From contig CM076149.1 of assembly GCA_038025085.1 (NCBI GenBank), positions 30,293,001-30,357,000 on the forward strand: a stretch of DNA of 64,000 bases, read 5' to 3'. Position numbers and translations under genes: made by a program. The notes below the pieces were generated by a model, which was not told where the DNA came from, searched no databases, and worked only from the letters and a program-made list of their open reading frames with translations. Below are positions 1 through 12,262 of the stretch, piece by piece. Source of the DNA: Tetragonia tetragonoides (lineage: Eukaryota; Streptophyta; Magnoliopsida; Caryophyllales; Aizoaceae). Each line of letters begins with the position of its first letter. Within the stretch, counting starts at the first letter, position 1.

Positions 1-2682
1 AATGTTTCCTCTGCATATCCAGAATGTGAGTATGCCATGTTTCAGTACAATTGCAAAAGATGAAACTTGGCTTTGGCATTTAAGGCTTGGTCATTTGAAT
101 TTTGATGGGCTGAAGTTATTATCCCAAAAGAATATGGTAAAAAGTTTACCATTAATAGAGCCACCTAAATAATTATGTGAAGAGTGCATCTTGGGAAAAC
201 AACAAAGAGATTCATTTCCCGCAGGTATATCGAGAAGAGCAAGATTCCCATCAGAGATTATCCATTCACATATATGTGGGCCAATCACTCCTCGGTCATT
301 TGGAATGAAAAGGTACTTTATTACTTTCATTGATGATTATAGCCGTAAAACTTGGGTGTACTTTCTTTTAGAGAAGTCAGAGGTGTTGAAAGTTTTTCAA
401 AGTTTTAAAGCTTTTGTTGAGAAGCAAAGTGGGTACTATATCAAGATTTTGAGAACCGATAGAGGCCGTGAATATACATCAAATTATTTCAACCATTTCA
501 TGAAGAAGCATGAAATACAACCTCAGTTGACAGCAGCTTACTCACCTCAGCAGAATGGAGTAGCTGAAAGGAAGAATCGAACTATCATGAATATGGTTCG
601 AAGCATGTTGAAAACAAAATCTTTGCCCAAAGAATTATGGGCAGAAGCAGTTAATTAGAGTGTTTATATTTTGAATATTTGTCCTACTAAATCCATTCAA
701 GATATGACTCCTGAAGAAGCATGGAGCAGGCGGAAGCCAGATGTTCGTCATATAAAGGTTTTCGGGTGTGTTGCATATGCACATGTTCCTGATCAAAAAC
801 GTAAGAAGCTAGATGATAAAGCCGAGGTTTGGATTTTTATTGGTCTAAGTGATGTATCAAAAGCCTACAAGTTATATGACCCGAAGAGAAAGAAAATTGT
901 TATTAGCAGAGATGTTGTTTTCGCTGAAGATAAAACATATAGTTGGACAAATGATGAAGAAAATATTATTCCACTAGATCTCTCAACTTCAGCAGAAACA
1001 ACACTGCCCATTGAAGCTGAATCATCATCACAGACACTGCCTAGAGAAGAGTGAGAATGAAGAAAATCAGAGGCCAAGAAGAGTCACAAGACAACCAGCT
1101 TGGATGAAAGATTATGTCATTTGAACAGACAATGATGATGACGAGCAATGTTTCAATTTGCCTTATTTTATCAATGTGATCCCGTATACTTTGAGGATGC
1201 GGCTAAAGATGAAAAGTGGAGAAAGGCAATGGAAGAAGAAATCAGTTCTATTGAGAAGAATGACACATGGAAGCTTGTTGATCTTCCAGAAGGACACAAT
1301 CCTATTGGAGTTAAATGGGTTTACAAAACAAAGTTGAATGCAGAAGGTAATGTAGAGAAATACAAAGCAAGGCTCGTCTCAAAAGGTTACAAGCAGAAGG
1401 CGACAATCGATTATAATGAAATATTTGCACCAGTTGCAAGGCAAGAAATAATAAGGTTAGTGTTATCATTAGCAGCTCAGAATGCATGGACAGTTTTTCA
1501 GTTGAAGTCAGCATTTCTTTATGGAGAATTAGAAGAAGAAGTGTACATTGATCAACCTCTTGGGTTTATTAGAAAAAGAGATGAAGATAAATTTTACAAG
1601 CTTCAGAAAGCCCTATACGGGTTAAAGCAAGCTCCTAGAACCTGGTATGGTCGCATAGACTCTTACTTTACAAAGCTTGGGTTCAACAAATGTCCATACG
1701 AGCATACTCTTTGCATAAAGAAGAGAGAGGATGGAGTAATCATGATAGTGTGTCTTTATGTAGAAGATGTGATCTATACTGTAAATAATCCACAGATGCT
1801 TGACGAGTTTAAGCAAAAAATGAAGAAAGAATTTGACATGACTGACATTGAAATGATGAATTATTATCTCGGTATTGAAGTTAAACAGGCTGATGATGGA
1901 TTTTTTATATCGCAAAAGTAATATGTCAAGGAAGTGTTAAAAAGATTCAAGATGGATACAAGCAAGCCGATAAACTCACCAATTGAAGTTGGGGTGAAGT
2001 TGACCAGAAATGATGGAAGTGAGAAGATAAATAGCACTTATTACAAGTAGAGAGTGAGAAGTCTAATGTATTTGAGTACAACAAGACCTGATATTATGTA
2101 TGCAGTAAGTATGATAAGCAGGTATATGGACAATCCAACAATGACACATTTGCAAGCAGCGAAGAGAATATTGCGCTACTTGAATGGAACTTCGGAGTTA
2201 GGAATCTTCTATGGAAGACGAAAATCGTATCTTGTTGGATTCACCGATAGTGATTATGCTGGCGATATATATGATTGAAAAAGCACATCAGGATATGTTT
2301 TTTTCTTGAGTAGCGGAGTAATATCTTGGTCATCTAAGAAACAACCAATTGTAACTCTTTCATCAATAGAAGCGGAGTATGTGGCAGCAACAGTTTGTGC
2401 ATGTCAAGCTATTTGGCTTCGCAATCTACTCGAAGATTTGGATTTCCCACAAAGCAAATCAACTAAAATCTATTGTGACAATAAATCGACAATTGCACTG
2501 TCAAAGAATCCAGTCTATCATGGACGCAGCATTTTCTTCGAGATCTGGTAAAGGAGAAAATAATATATATTGGTTATTGCAAGACAACAAAGCAAGTTGC
2601 CAACATATTCACTAAACCTTTGAAGAAAGAACTCTTCTTAGAGTTTAGAGATTGTCTAGGGTTATGTAATTTTGAAGCTTAG
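1..2682 (+). pseudogene. Degenerate Ty1/Copia pol (GAG-pre-integrase, integrase, RT, RNase H)
   Basis: The 5' part lies outside the window. In order I see the GAG-pre-integrase WHLRLGH motif near 70-100, the integrase core (FIDDYS near 325, RTDRG near 455, PQQNGVAERKN near 550), then RT from about 1170 (GVKWVYK, KARLVSKGYKQ) and RNase H (TDSDYAGD near 2245, SSIEAEYVAA near 2360). Copia pol order is PR-INT-RT-RH, which fits. It is dead: in-frame stops at 656-658, 1919-1921, 2048-2050 and 2276-2278, plus a frame change near 1050. The RT active-site box reads YVED instead of YVDD, and the usual D of DVKSAF is lost (QLKSAFLYG). The protein type resembles Tork/TAR-like Copia elements, but the lineage is not proven. 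Confidence 0.9.
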
Positions 2683-2695
2683 GTTTAAGGGAGTG

Positions 2696-2935
2696 TGTTA
2701 AAACTAAACCTGCTTAAAATTATCATATAATTAGAGGTTGGAAAACTTAAGATTAAAATAGTATATAGATTTTGTGGTTCAATGGTTATAAGCCATTGAT
2801 AAATTTAGAGGTTACTTAATAATAACTTTTATATATAGAGGTAACTTTGGATTGTGAAATTGAGATAGAGAAAAAGGTTGTAATAGAACAAGACTCCAGC
2901 AGCAGCAATATTTCAATAATAATATTTGTTAAACA
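2696..2935 (+). repeat. 3' LTR of the plus-strand Copia copy
   Basis: A purine-rich tract (AAGGGAG, about 2687-2693) lies 14 bp after the pol stop and precedes TGTTAAAAC at 2696. The proposed end, TTAAACA at 2935, gives short TGTT...AACA-type termini. Past 2936 the sequence changes to gag-like sequence of another element on the opposite strand, which sets the right boundary. The 5' LTR is outside the window, so neither LTR identity nor the target duplication can be checked here. Confidence 0.6.
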
Positions 2936-4066
2936 CTATCTCTCCATATTTTCTATCATTTTGAATCACTGTAAGCATGCAAAATGTTATATTTTTCAAC
3001 ATTTAGCTCTTCATACTGATTCATTATAGAAAGTAACATCTTAAGCAATTTATCTCTAGACCAAGAAGCAATTTGACTTTCAATTTTAAGAATACCTACC
3101 TTTGCTTCTTTATCTTTAGAAGAGATGTCTGTTCAGGCCATAGTGCATAGATCCTCCACTTCATCTTCTGGGTTATCCTCCTCGTTGTCTGACCAACCAG
3201 CCAGCATGCTCACATATCTTGATTCTCGTTTGGTGAACCTTTCTGGATTTTTGGAGGAGGATAGACGTTGTTTTGTCTGAATGGTCTCAGTTGGCTCAGG
3301 ATACTCGTTCTTGAAGTGATCAAGTCTTAAACACTTGTGACATCTGACATTGGACTTGTCAAAGTTTCCACCCTTCCCTGAATTTGACGCAGCTTGAGTA
3401 AAGCTTCCTCTATTACCATAGAAGCGAGCAAACTTCCTTGCATTAAGGCTTATCATATCTTCGTTTAGGTTTAGGTCATCTTCAGGAATCTCATTCACTT
3501 GGAAAGCAATCTCCTTTTCTCTTTTGGTCTCATTAGATTTAACTTGCAACTCATGAGTCATTAAGTTGCCAATTAATTCTTCAAACCTTCATGATGGTCA
3601 AATCCCTTGCCTCTTGGATAGCTGTAACTTTGGGCGTCCATGTAGTGTCTACTGGTAGGCTCCTTAGTAGCTTTCTATACAACATCTTCATCAAAGGGTT
3701 TGCCAAGGGATTTGAGTTGATTTAAGATATTGTTGAACCGGCATACATATCTTTGATAGTCTCTGTTGGTTTCATCTTAAACAATTCATATTGTCTAATC
3801 AACATGTCTATTTTGGATTGCTTTACCAGAGAGGTTCCTTCATATGAAGTCTCCAAGGTCTTCCAAATGCTTTGAGCAGTGTCACATTCTTGAATACGAT
3901 TGTATTCCTTAGCATCAAGTTCACAGTGTAGAAGTTTGACAGCTTTAGCATTCTTCTCCATCAGCTTGATACCTTTTCTTCCACCAGGAGTAGTAATCTC
4001 GATCTCTACTAAACAGTGGCAGACGGTTAATGATTTGTCCTTACCTCATCTCACTAGGTGCACTCA
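2936..4066 (-). pseudogene. Truncated gag of a second Sirevirus-type Copia copy
   Basis: This is closely related to the gag at 14161-15386: same UBN2-type gag, same CHKC zinc knuckle (CHKCLRLDHFKNEY, last Cys lost), and the same C-terminal segment ending DLCTMA. The likely ATG is at 4066 and the PBS complement (GCTCTGATACCA) at 4113-4124. Relative to the other copy about 130 bp is missing in the N-terminal part, and several frames are broken. The reading stops abruptly at 2936, where the plus-strand Copia LTR begins. That suggests the plus-strand copy inserted here and the rest of this element lies left of the window. Confidence 0.8.
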
Positions 4067-4126
4067 TTTTAGCGGAAAAACTCAAGGTGTTAACCTTTTA
4101 ATGAGCAACCTTGCTCTGATACCAAC

Positions 4127-5523
4127 TGAAGAGTGACTCCAATTTCTCGCGTTTTATGACTTGAGAACAAGGTAGGGAACAGTGTTATGAATGTTGTTGC
4201 TACGCAGTGAACTGAACAGAAAGTAAAAGACTGAATGTAAATAACACAAGGATTTTTTCACGTGGAAAACCTCCTAGGCCTAATAGGAGTAAAAATCACG
4301 ACCCAGTTACTTGGGATTTTGTCACACTACTTTTCTTATAACGAGAGCCAAAACAGGATACATTACTATACCATAACAACACCACACACCGTTACTGATG
4401 CGTTGCCAATCTCTCCAAGTCACACATTGACCTGAGAGAAACTCTAAGCTTGTCACTAAGCTAGAGCTATTACAAATTACCAGATTGTTTGTCTTATAAC
4501 ACGGTTCAACACTAAGCAAAATAAGCCCACAGAAAACCTATTATGAAATGACCAATCTAAGCAAGACTCAAACTAATTAGGACAAGGAACACGGTTCCAG
4601 GTTGTTCTTGTGAGCACAGGACGTATCAGGTTTGGACGATTTAACGCTTTGCACAAATGATTCTGATCTCAATAATGCACGCAAAGTTTAACCCTACAAC
4701 TGAGCCTATCAGGCGCCTTATGTAGGCAGGCCTAGAAGCTCGGTCCAATTAGGTTAAATCTCTTCAAAATATAAAAGATAAGATTTTCTAAAAGATAGGA
4801 TAGAGTTTAAATAAAGATAAAAGACATTTCCTAAACTCAACTCATGTGATAAAAACCGTCCAAATACTTTAACAGAAAATCTTGGCCAACTAGCAAGTGA
4901 TTTATCAGAATATAATCTCTAAAAGATAATTAGAAATATTCCAAAAAATAATTCACTTACCTAAACAATATAAACTTGGCCATTAAGTAAACTACTTTTC
5001 CAAGATAATATCTTGTCAAAATAAAATACTTTTCTGTTTCAAACACGATTTTGCAATTATTTCTTCAGAAGAATATTTGTGTGAAGATCTAAAAATATTC
5101 GTAGAAATAATAAATTCAGATATTATGCATACTCGTCCAGATACACAGCTTAGAAGGAACAGGGTCCAACTCGTTGTTCCCCTTTGGTTCCTTCGAGCTT
5201 CAGTGCTGGTCATAGAGAATAGGGTTCACAAAAATGCTCCCCTGTACTCATAGACGCATGCACTCAGCCCTACAACCTTGTTCCCTTGTCATGGTCAATT
5301 TAGACTCTTGCTAACTAGTCAAGCATAGTACATAAAGACTAATGACAAATGCACTTAACTACATTAAATTGTCTTCATGTCTTGTGAGGATCCAAGCATC
5401 TTCATGAGCAATCATGCTTTGAGCATTATAACTTCTTGCATCCTTAAGTAACCTGCCATCATAGTTAGTTTACACAAAGATAAAGACACTTCGCTTGTTA
5501 TCATCAAAACCAGGAACCCAACA
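4127..5523 (-). repeat. 5' LTR of the truncated Sirevirus-type copy
   Basis: It matches the LTRs at 5710-7149 and 15446-21437 over nearly its full length (shared blocks include the CTCGCG stretch near 4147, the CACGTGGAAAACCTCC block near 4260 and the GGAACCCAACA end). About 40 bp is deleted at the PBS-proximal end. In sense (minus) orientation the LTR begins TGTTGGGTTCC at 5523. It lies next to PBS and gag, so it is the 5' LTR. Only 186 bp separates it from the next element, which has the same orientation. Confidence 0.85.
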
Positions 5524-5704
5524 TTAATGCAAATGTAGCACCTTTTGTTCAAAATGTAACAATGTCTCACGATAAGACCGTCTTATATGAGTTTTTGTGC
5601 CTTTTATTAAGGGACACTATATTATTGAGCAAGTCTTATGTTAGACCAATTTTTAAAAAAGTGGGATTATTATTAAGAAATGTAGGAGTCACTTATTTTG
5701 AGTT
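5524..5704. other. Spacer between two Sirevirus-type copies
   Basis: AT-rich non-coding DNA between the LTR end at 5523 and the GTGAC target duplication at 5705. I see no ORF or RNA gene. A segment near 5560-5600 (TCTCACGATAAGACCGTCTTA) resembles common plant repeat debris; a related inverted stretch lies in the intron near 29100. Confidence 0.5.
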
Positions 5705-5709
5705 GTGAC

Positions 5710-7149
5710 TCAAAAGTGCCTAAGTTACTCTAGAGGGGGGTGAATAGAGTGACTCCAATTTCTCGCGTTTTGCAACTTGAGAAGAGGGTAGAGAACAGCG
5801 TTATGGACGTTGTTCCTATACAGCAGACTAAGACAGAATATAAAAGAGGAATGTAAATAAAACAAGGCTTTCTTCACGTGGAAAACCTCCTAGGCTCAAT
5901 AGGAGTAAAAACCACGACCCAATTACTTGGGATTTTGTCACGCTACTTATCTTATAACTAGAGCCAAAATCCAGGATACAACACAATACCCTAACACCAC
6001 CACACACCGTTACTAATGCGTTGATTTGAGAGATGCTCTACACTCGTTACTGAGTTAGAGACTTTACAAATAACCAGATTGTTTATCCTATTACACGCTT
6101 CAACACTAAGAAATATAAGACCACAAAAACTTATTATGCAATGACCAATCTAAGCAAAGACTCAAACTGACCAGGACAGGGAACAGGGTTCAAGGTTGTT
6201 CTTTGTGAGTACTGGACGTATCTGGTTTGGACGAGTAAACGCTTTGCACAACTGATTCTGAGTTCAATGATGCACGCAAAGCTTAACCCTACAACTGAGC
6301 CTATCAGGCACCTTATATAGGCAGGCCCAAAACGAGCTCAGTCAGTTAGGTTAAATCTCTTCAAAATATTAATGATAAGATTTACCAAAAGATAGGATAG
6401 AGTTTAAGTAAAGATGAAAGACCTTTCCTTAACTCAACCTATGAGATAAAATCCGTCCAAATTCATTAATAGAAAATCTCGGCCAGCTAGCAAAGGATTT
6501 ATCAGAATATAATCTCTAAAAGATAATTAGAAATATTCCAGAAGATAATTCACTTGCTTAACAATATATATTTGGCCATTAAGTAAAATACTTTTTCCAA
6601 GATAATATCTTTTCAAAATAAAATACTTTTCTGTTAAAACTACGATTTTGCAATATTCATTTTTCCAAAATAAAATATATCTCTTCAGAAGAATATTTGT
6701 GTGAATATCTAAAAAGATAATACACAAAATATTCGTAGAAATAATAAATATGAATTTATGCAAACTCGTCCAGATACACAGCTTAGAAGAAACAGGGTCC
6801 AACACGTTGTTCCCTTTTGGTTCCTTCACGCTGTAGTGCTGGTCATAGAGAACGGGGTTCACAAGAATGCTCCCCTGTACTCATGCACTCAGTCCTACAA
6901 CCTTGTTCCCTTGTCATGATCAATTCAGACTCTTGCTAACTAGTTAAGCATAGTACATAAAGACTAATGATAAATGCACTTAACTACATTACATTGTCTT
7001 CATGTCTTGTTAGGATCCAAGCATCTTCATGAGAAATCATGCTTTGAGCATTATACCTTCTTGCATCCTTAAGTCAACCTGCCATTATAGTTAGTTCACA
7101 CATAGATAAGGACACTTTGTTTGTTATCATCAAAACCAGGAACCCAACA
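5710..7149 (-). repeat. 3' LTR, uninterrupted
   Basis: About 1.44 kb. In sense orientation it runs from TGTTGGGTTCC (7149) to GGCACTTTTGA (5710). The start obeys the TG rule; the end is TGA rather than CA. The 5' LTR ends the same way directly before the PBS, so this is not a local mutation. A sense-strand TATA box CCTATATAAGG lies at 6311-6321. Copies of the element-wide GGAACAGGGTYC motif are at 6180-6191 and 6789-6800. Confidence 0.88.
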
Positions 7150-7605
7150 AATTCCCCCTTTTTGATGATGACAAACTAGTGTGCTTATCTGAGCTAGGTA
7201 CCAATTGTACGATCAAAATAGAAACTAACTCATGGCTTACCTTGACTTACCATTGCTGTGAACCAACCAGGAGAACCACGGGTAAGTAGGAACAGGGTTC
7301 ACAGCTTCACCTTCAAGAACTTTAGCTTAACATTATCATTCATCACATTGAGACTTTCGCAGAGAGAAATTTGTGCAAATAGTATCGCACCTTTCAAAAC
7401 TTTAGAGAATCAGAGTAGGCAAAGGAAACATCATTTAAAACCAGAAACCATTAGAGCAGAAATTAAAAAAATTGTGTGCTGCCCATTCGTAGTGAATAGG
7501 TTAACAAGGTATAAGAATTAAACTAGACTAAGACCTAAACATGATCATATCAAACCTAATCATAAGCACACCACTCTTCCCCCTTTTGGCATCATCAAAA
7601 AGTGT
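7150..7605 (-). promoter_or_regulatory. Polypurine tract and duplicated upstream PPT-like motif
   Basis: Directly inside the 3' LTR the sense strand reads CATCAAAAAGGGGGAATT (complement at 7150-7170), the expected primer for plus-strand DNA synthesis. A second copy of the same cassette (TTTGATGATGCC then AAAAGGGGGAAG) lies at 7575-7605. Repeated polypurine tracts with a conserved GATGATG neighbour are a recognised Sirevirus non-coding signature. Between them is non-coding sequence with one spurious plus-strand ORF (7258-7521). Confidence 0.7.
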
Positions 7606-7892
7606 CATGGACATCAGTTAAACATGGAAATATTGATAAGTTAAGCCAAATTGTAGCAAGTATGTCACAACCATCACCTCCAGGGTTTAAGTGTATGCAA
7701 ACAAATGCAAGAATTAGTAGCTCAAACCTAGAAATCTATTTATATAGGCCATCCAGAAAATAGTCAAATCATATAAACCAAAATTGACCAAATTTTATAC
7801 ATATAAAGCACAGTCACAAAAGAAGGAATTGTTACAGTAGAAACAACTCCTAGAGAAAAAAGAAAGAAAATAAAGAAAAGAGAAAACAGGCT

Positions 7893-9718
7893 TTAAATAG
7901 CAGGGGGAGAAACAGGGTTTGATGGGTCAGTGGAGTCAGCAGCAGACTCCTCAGTTTCAACCTCAAACCCCTCTCTCAGCATCTTGACAAGCGCATCATG
8001 CCTCCTCTGATGTGCTTCATCAGCCTTTGTCACAGCATCAGTAAGATCAGCTACCTTAATAGCCAAATCAACCTGCCTAGAGGTCACAGAGTTGATTCTT
8101 TCCTCCACCAGCTGCAGGGTACTGAACGTGGCAGCTCTACTTATACTGGCGCCTTCCATAGAAACAGCCTCTGGGCCTTTTTCCCCCTCAGAATCAGCCT
8201 TCTCCTCTTCCCTGTCCTCATGCTGGTCCTAGTCAAACTTGAAGCCAGGTTGCTTCAGATACTGTTTGCCCACCTCATTCACTTTGGTAGGCAGCTTCCC
8301 AGTAGAGAGGGGCACTCCAAAGTGTTGGAAGACCAGGGTAAGTGCATACCCATAAGGCAGTGAGTGGGTAATGGTCTTGGCACTGAGGACACACCCAATG
8401 TGGTGAATCATTATAGAGGGAAGATTCACCCTTTCTCTTCTCTCAACCAAGTCCATGAGACTCATGTCATAGGTTGAGCAGTATTTCTTGGCTTCCTCTC
8501 TAGGGACCATGGTCCTAAACACAAGTGCAAAGTGCAACTTGTGCATAGGAACAAGGTCCACAGCCTTGATCCTAGAGGCGACATCTCTCTCCATGTCCCT
8601 GGTATACTTCCTCACAATAGCAATTGTATCCAGACCTTCATACTCAGGCAATATGCCACCCCTAGCCCATTCAGCAAACCCTTCACAAGGAATCCCCAAT
8701 ATTTTCCCCAAATCAGAAGCATTAAACTTTATGGGGACCTCAAAAACCTCACTTCTAACCACCCCATTTTTCACGGAGCACTTAAGATAAAATTGCTTAA
8801 ATTCAGAATAATGAAATGCAGCCCTAATGGTTAAGTAAGTACCCCAACCCTGTGATAAAACATTTGTAACGAACTCCCCAATCCCGTTGTCTTTCATCCA
8901 ATCAAGACACCATACCTTGCCGGTGATGCATTTTCAAAAGAGGATCTGAGTTGTCCTGGCATCAATGGCGTGGGGTCCTGTTTCTTCTTCTTGCCTTTAG
9001 AGGCAGCAGTAGAGGTTGAAGGAGGGGAGGTCAGGGTGTTCTTCTTCTTTGCTGGCCTGGAGGGAGGGTCAGCTATTTCTGGCTGAGGTGCAGCCACAGA
9101 CTTCCTCTTTTTGGGTTGAGTAGATGGAGTAACAGTTGCAGATGCAGGGTCCTGGGTGGAAGGACCCTGATTCTTTGAAGACCCAGCAGTGGTCTTCTTT
9201 GATTTCTTGGACCCAGCTGTGGGAACAGGTGGGTTCTCAGCTGACCCCTGTTCCCCCTGAGCAGAGGCGCTCTCTGTTCCAGACTTCTCTCCTCCCTCAC
9301 TCTCCTTTTTCTCTTCCTCAGACTCTCCTTTTGATTTCCCAACTCTCTCTTTCTTCTTCTTCCCCTTTTCACCCTTTCCTGAAACATATTTCTCCCCAAT
9401 TCCAGCTCCTTCATCCAGAAGGGCATCAATCTCAACAGAAAAATCAGAAGCACTCACTCCTTTGGGAGTACTCTTCTTGGTTTTCTTCCTGGTTGCAGAA
9501 CCAGAAGAGCCTTCCTTCCCTTGGTTGACAGTGGTGGGGGATTTAGGAGATGTTGGGGGTGATGGTGATGAAATCTCAGCAGGACCCTTGTTCTTGCGTG
9601 CCGACATTTTGACCGGCATTTTTGAGGTTTTGACAGGGGTAGATGAGATGATATAGGTTGAAGAAGGTGATCTTTCAGCTGTGGATTTCTTGGATGCAAC
9701 TGATCTAGTTCCTGTCAT
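7893..9718 (-). pseudogene. Envelope-like accessory ORF (putative plant transposon protein domain), broken
   Basis: Three sense ORFs read end to end: 9718-8894, 8897-8229 and 8159-7893. The first is a Ser/Lys/Pro/Thr-rich charged tail of about 270 residues with Lys clusters. The second is a globular domain of about 220 residues (VPIKFNASDLGKILGIP, FRTMVPREEAKKY) resembling the domain found in plant proteins annotated as envelope-like or putative plant transposon protein. The third is a coiled-coil-like C-terminus. The pieces meet at a one-base frame change near 8895 and a single TAG at 8229-8231, so one ORF of about 600 residues was recently broken. No signal peptide or clear membrane segment is seen, so an envelope role is unproven. 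Confidence 0.75.
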
Positions 9719-9956
9719 TGGTATTTAAAGCCTGAAAGTAGGATTTTTGAAGAAAAGAAGAGAGACGAAAATTGAGGGATTGATTCTTCAATTAACGGGA
9801 AGAAATTCAAAAATTTGGAGATGAAGAGAGAGAATTTTGAGAGAAAAAAAAGGGGAAGAATTTTTGTGAGAGAGAGAGATTTAAACGGGAAGAATTAGAT
9901 AGAGAGAATTTAGGAGGCTTAATTTGATTTGGGATGATGAAAAACAACGGCTAGCC

Positions 9957-9967
9957 CCTATTTATAA
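9957..9967 (-). promoter_or_regulatory. Internal TATA box ahead of the accessory ORF
   Basis: The sense strand reads CTTATAAATAGGGG, a strong plant TATA context, about 240 bp before the accessory ATG at 9718. The interval to the ATG is CT-rich in the sense strand (repeated TCTCTC, CTCTCTATC), like a plant 5' leader. It lies about 350 bp after the RNase H stop, in an otherwise non-coding gap (9719-10312). I infer a separate promoter; splicing of genomic RNA is the alternative way to express this ORF. Confidence 0.5.
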
Positions 9968-10312
9968 GAAAATAAATACAACCGCCTCTAATAATTAGGA
10001 GAACAGCCACAATTAAATGCGTCTGATTCTGCCCGTTGGGAACAGTATTGCTTGAGGCAGAGTGACTGAGGGAACAGGGTCCATGTATTGGTCTTTAAGA
10101 TTCACACAACAACAGTTTTGAGGACAATAAGGGACATATCAATAGATCAAAGTGAGTCCTTTAGTTCAGGGCATACAGTTATGCATTTTATTGCACGCGA
10201 GCTGGTATAGACACACAAAAGCTCTAAAAGGACACACAAATCACATATATACACACATAAAACATGTAGACACAATCTAGCCAATCATCGAGGGAACAGG
10301 GTGCACATACAA

Positions 10313-12262
10313 CTAAGTAATCTTGATCATGCCTATTTCTAGTCTAAGTTTCTCATAGCTTTCTCTGCTCAGTGGTTTATTAAATAGATCTGCCAATTGA
10401 TCCTCCGTCTTACAAAAAATCAATTTAATGAATCCTTTCTCTGCATTGTCTCTCAAGAAGTGATGTCTAATGTCAATGTGCTTTGTTCTTGAGTGTTGCA
10501 CTGGATTTTTGGAAATATTTATAGCACTTGTGTTGTCACACAAGATTGGCATACAACCTGCATCAATTCCAAAATCCTTTAATTGTTGTCTTACCCACAA
10601 CAATTATGCACAACATGAAGCTGCTGCCACATACTCAGCTTCAGCAGTAGACATGGCCACAGAATTTTGCTTTTTAGAGGCCCAAGAGATCAAACAAGGC
10701 CCTAGGAAGGTTGCCATGCCTGATGTGCTTTTCCTGTCTACAAGGTATCCTGCATAATCAGCGTCAGCATAGCCAATTAAATCAATAGCAGCACCTCTAG
10801 GGTACCAAAGACATAAGTCCTCAGTTCCCTTGAGGTACCTCAGGATACGTTTGACTTGTGTAAGATGTGACTCTTTGGGGTTTGCTTGAAACCTTGCACA
10901 CAAGCCAACACTATACATGATATCAGGTCTACTAGCAGTTAGGTACAATAATGAACCAATCATACCTTTGTACGTTGTTTGATCCACACTCTTACCTGCT
11001 TCATCCAAGTCCAGCTTGACATTGGTGGCAACAGGTGTGTCATAGACCTTGGCATCTCTCATGCCATACTTCTTGATCAGCTCTCTAACATACTTTTGTT
11101 GATGAATCATTGTTCCTTCTAAAGTTTGTTTGATTTGTATGCCTAAAAAGAAATTAAGCTCACCCATCATACTCATTTCGAATTCACTCATCATCAACTC
11201 TGAAAATTCCCTGCAAAGCTTGATCAGTTGCACCAAAAATTATATCATCAACATATATCTGTACAACTAACAAACTTTCCCCCTTTGCTTGTAGGAACAG
11301 GGTTGTGTCAACTTGTCCCCTTTGATAACCATTGTCCATTAAGAACTTTGACAGACGTTCATACCAAGCTCTAGGAGCTTGTTTCAAGCCATACAATGCT
11401 TTGTCAAGTTTATAGACATGGTCAGGGGACTCATTGCTTTCAAACCCAGGGGGTTGCTTCAACATAGACTTTCTCTTTCAAGTACCCATTCAGAAAGGCA
11501 CTTTTGACATCCATCTGTTGCAATTTGAAGTCCATTTGAGTTGTAAACGCTATCATCATGCGTATTGCCTCAATTCTAGCAACAGGGGCAAATGTCTCAT
11601 CATAGTCAATCCCCTCTTGCTGTTTGTAACCTTGAACAACTAATCTAGCCTTGTTCCTGAATACCCATTTAGTTCCAATGATGGTCCTATTATCAGGTCT
11701 AGGAACAAGGTGCCAAACCTTGTTCCTTTCAAACCGGTTGAGTTCTTCTTGCATTGCAGTTATCCATTCAGCATCCTGCAAAGCTTCATGAATATTATGT
11801 GGTTCAACATAGGATAAGGAAAGCAGAAAAAGCCATAATATTTTGCACAGAAGCTCTCGTTTGAATCCCTTTATTTATATCACTGATGATTTGATTCATG
11901 GGATGAGAGCTCTGATGCTTCCAGGAACGTGGCTGGAAGCCAGAACTTTCTGGGTCATCTCTTTGTGGAGAGGGAACAGGGTCTTCTCTAGGACTTTGAG
12001 TTTGATCAGCTCCTTCCTCTATGGATGTTGTTCCCATATCAGGAGTATTTGTTCCCCCTGAGTCCGATGTGTGGACCCTTGGAGGTGTGGACCCTGTTTC
12101 CATCTCCCCAGCATTACCTATTTCTTGTGAGACTTTTTCTTCTTTTTCTTCTTCTTCCCTTTCTGGTGCAAGGCCAATTGGGAAGTCTTCTTTATCCTGC
12201 AATAATGACTCAAGACCTGCATTAGATTTATCAAACACAACATGTACACTTTCCTCAACTTT
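10313..12262 (-). pseudogene. Copia RT and RNase H region, with linker
   Basis: From the integrase end: an acidic, Ser/Pro-rich linker (12238-11804), then RT (11781-11440 GTKWVFRNK and DVKSAFLNG; 11465-11184 LYGLKQAPRAWYERL and intact YVDD; 11236-10604), then RNase H (ADADYAG, STAEAEYVAA, stop, then DNTSAINISKNPVQHSRTKHIDIR at 10603-10313). Breaks: frame changes near 12262, 11800, 11450 and 11200, and one TAA at the RNase H position where a Gln codon is usual (about 10604). Catalytic residues are kept, so decay is recent. Confidence 0.88.

Noticed and set aside
7258..7521. 87-residue plus ORF near the polypurine tract
   Set aside because: Antisense to the retrotransposon, no domain, basic low-information sequence.
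9136..9528. 130-residue plus ORF opposite the accessory protein
   Set aside because: Shadow of the Lys/Ser-rich coding strand.
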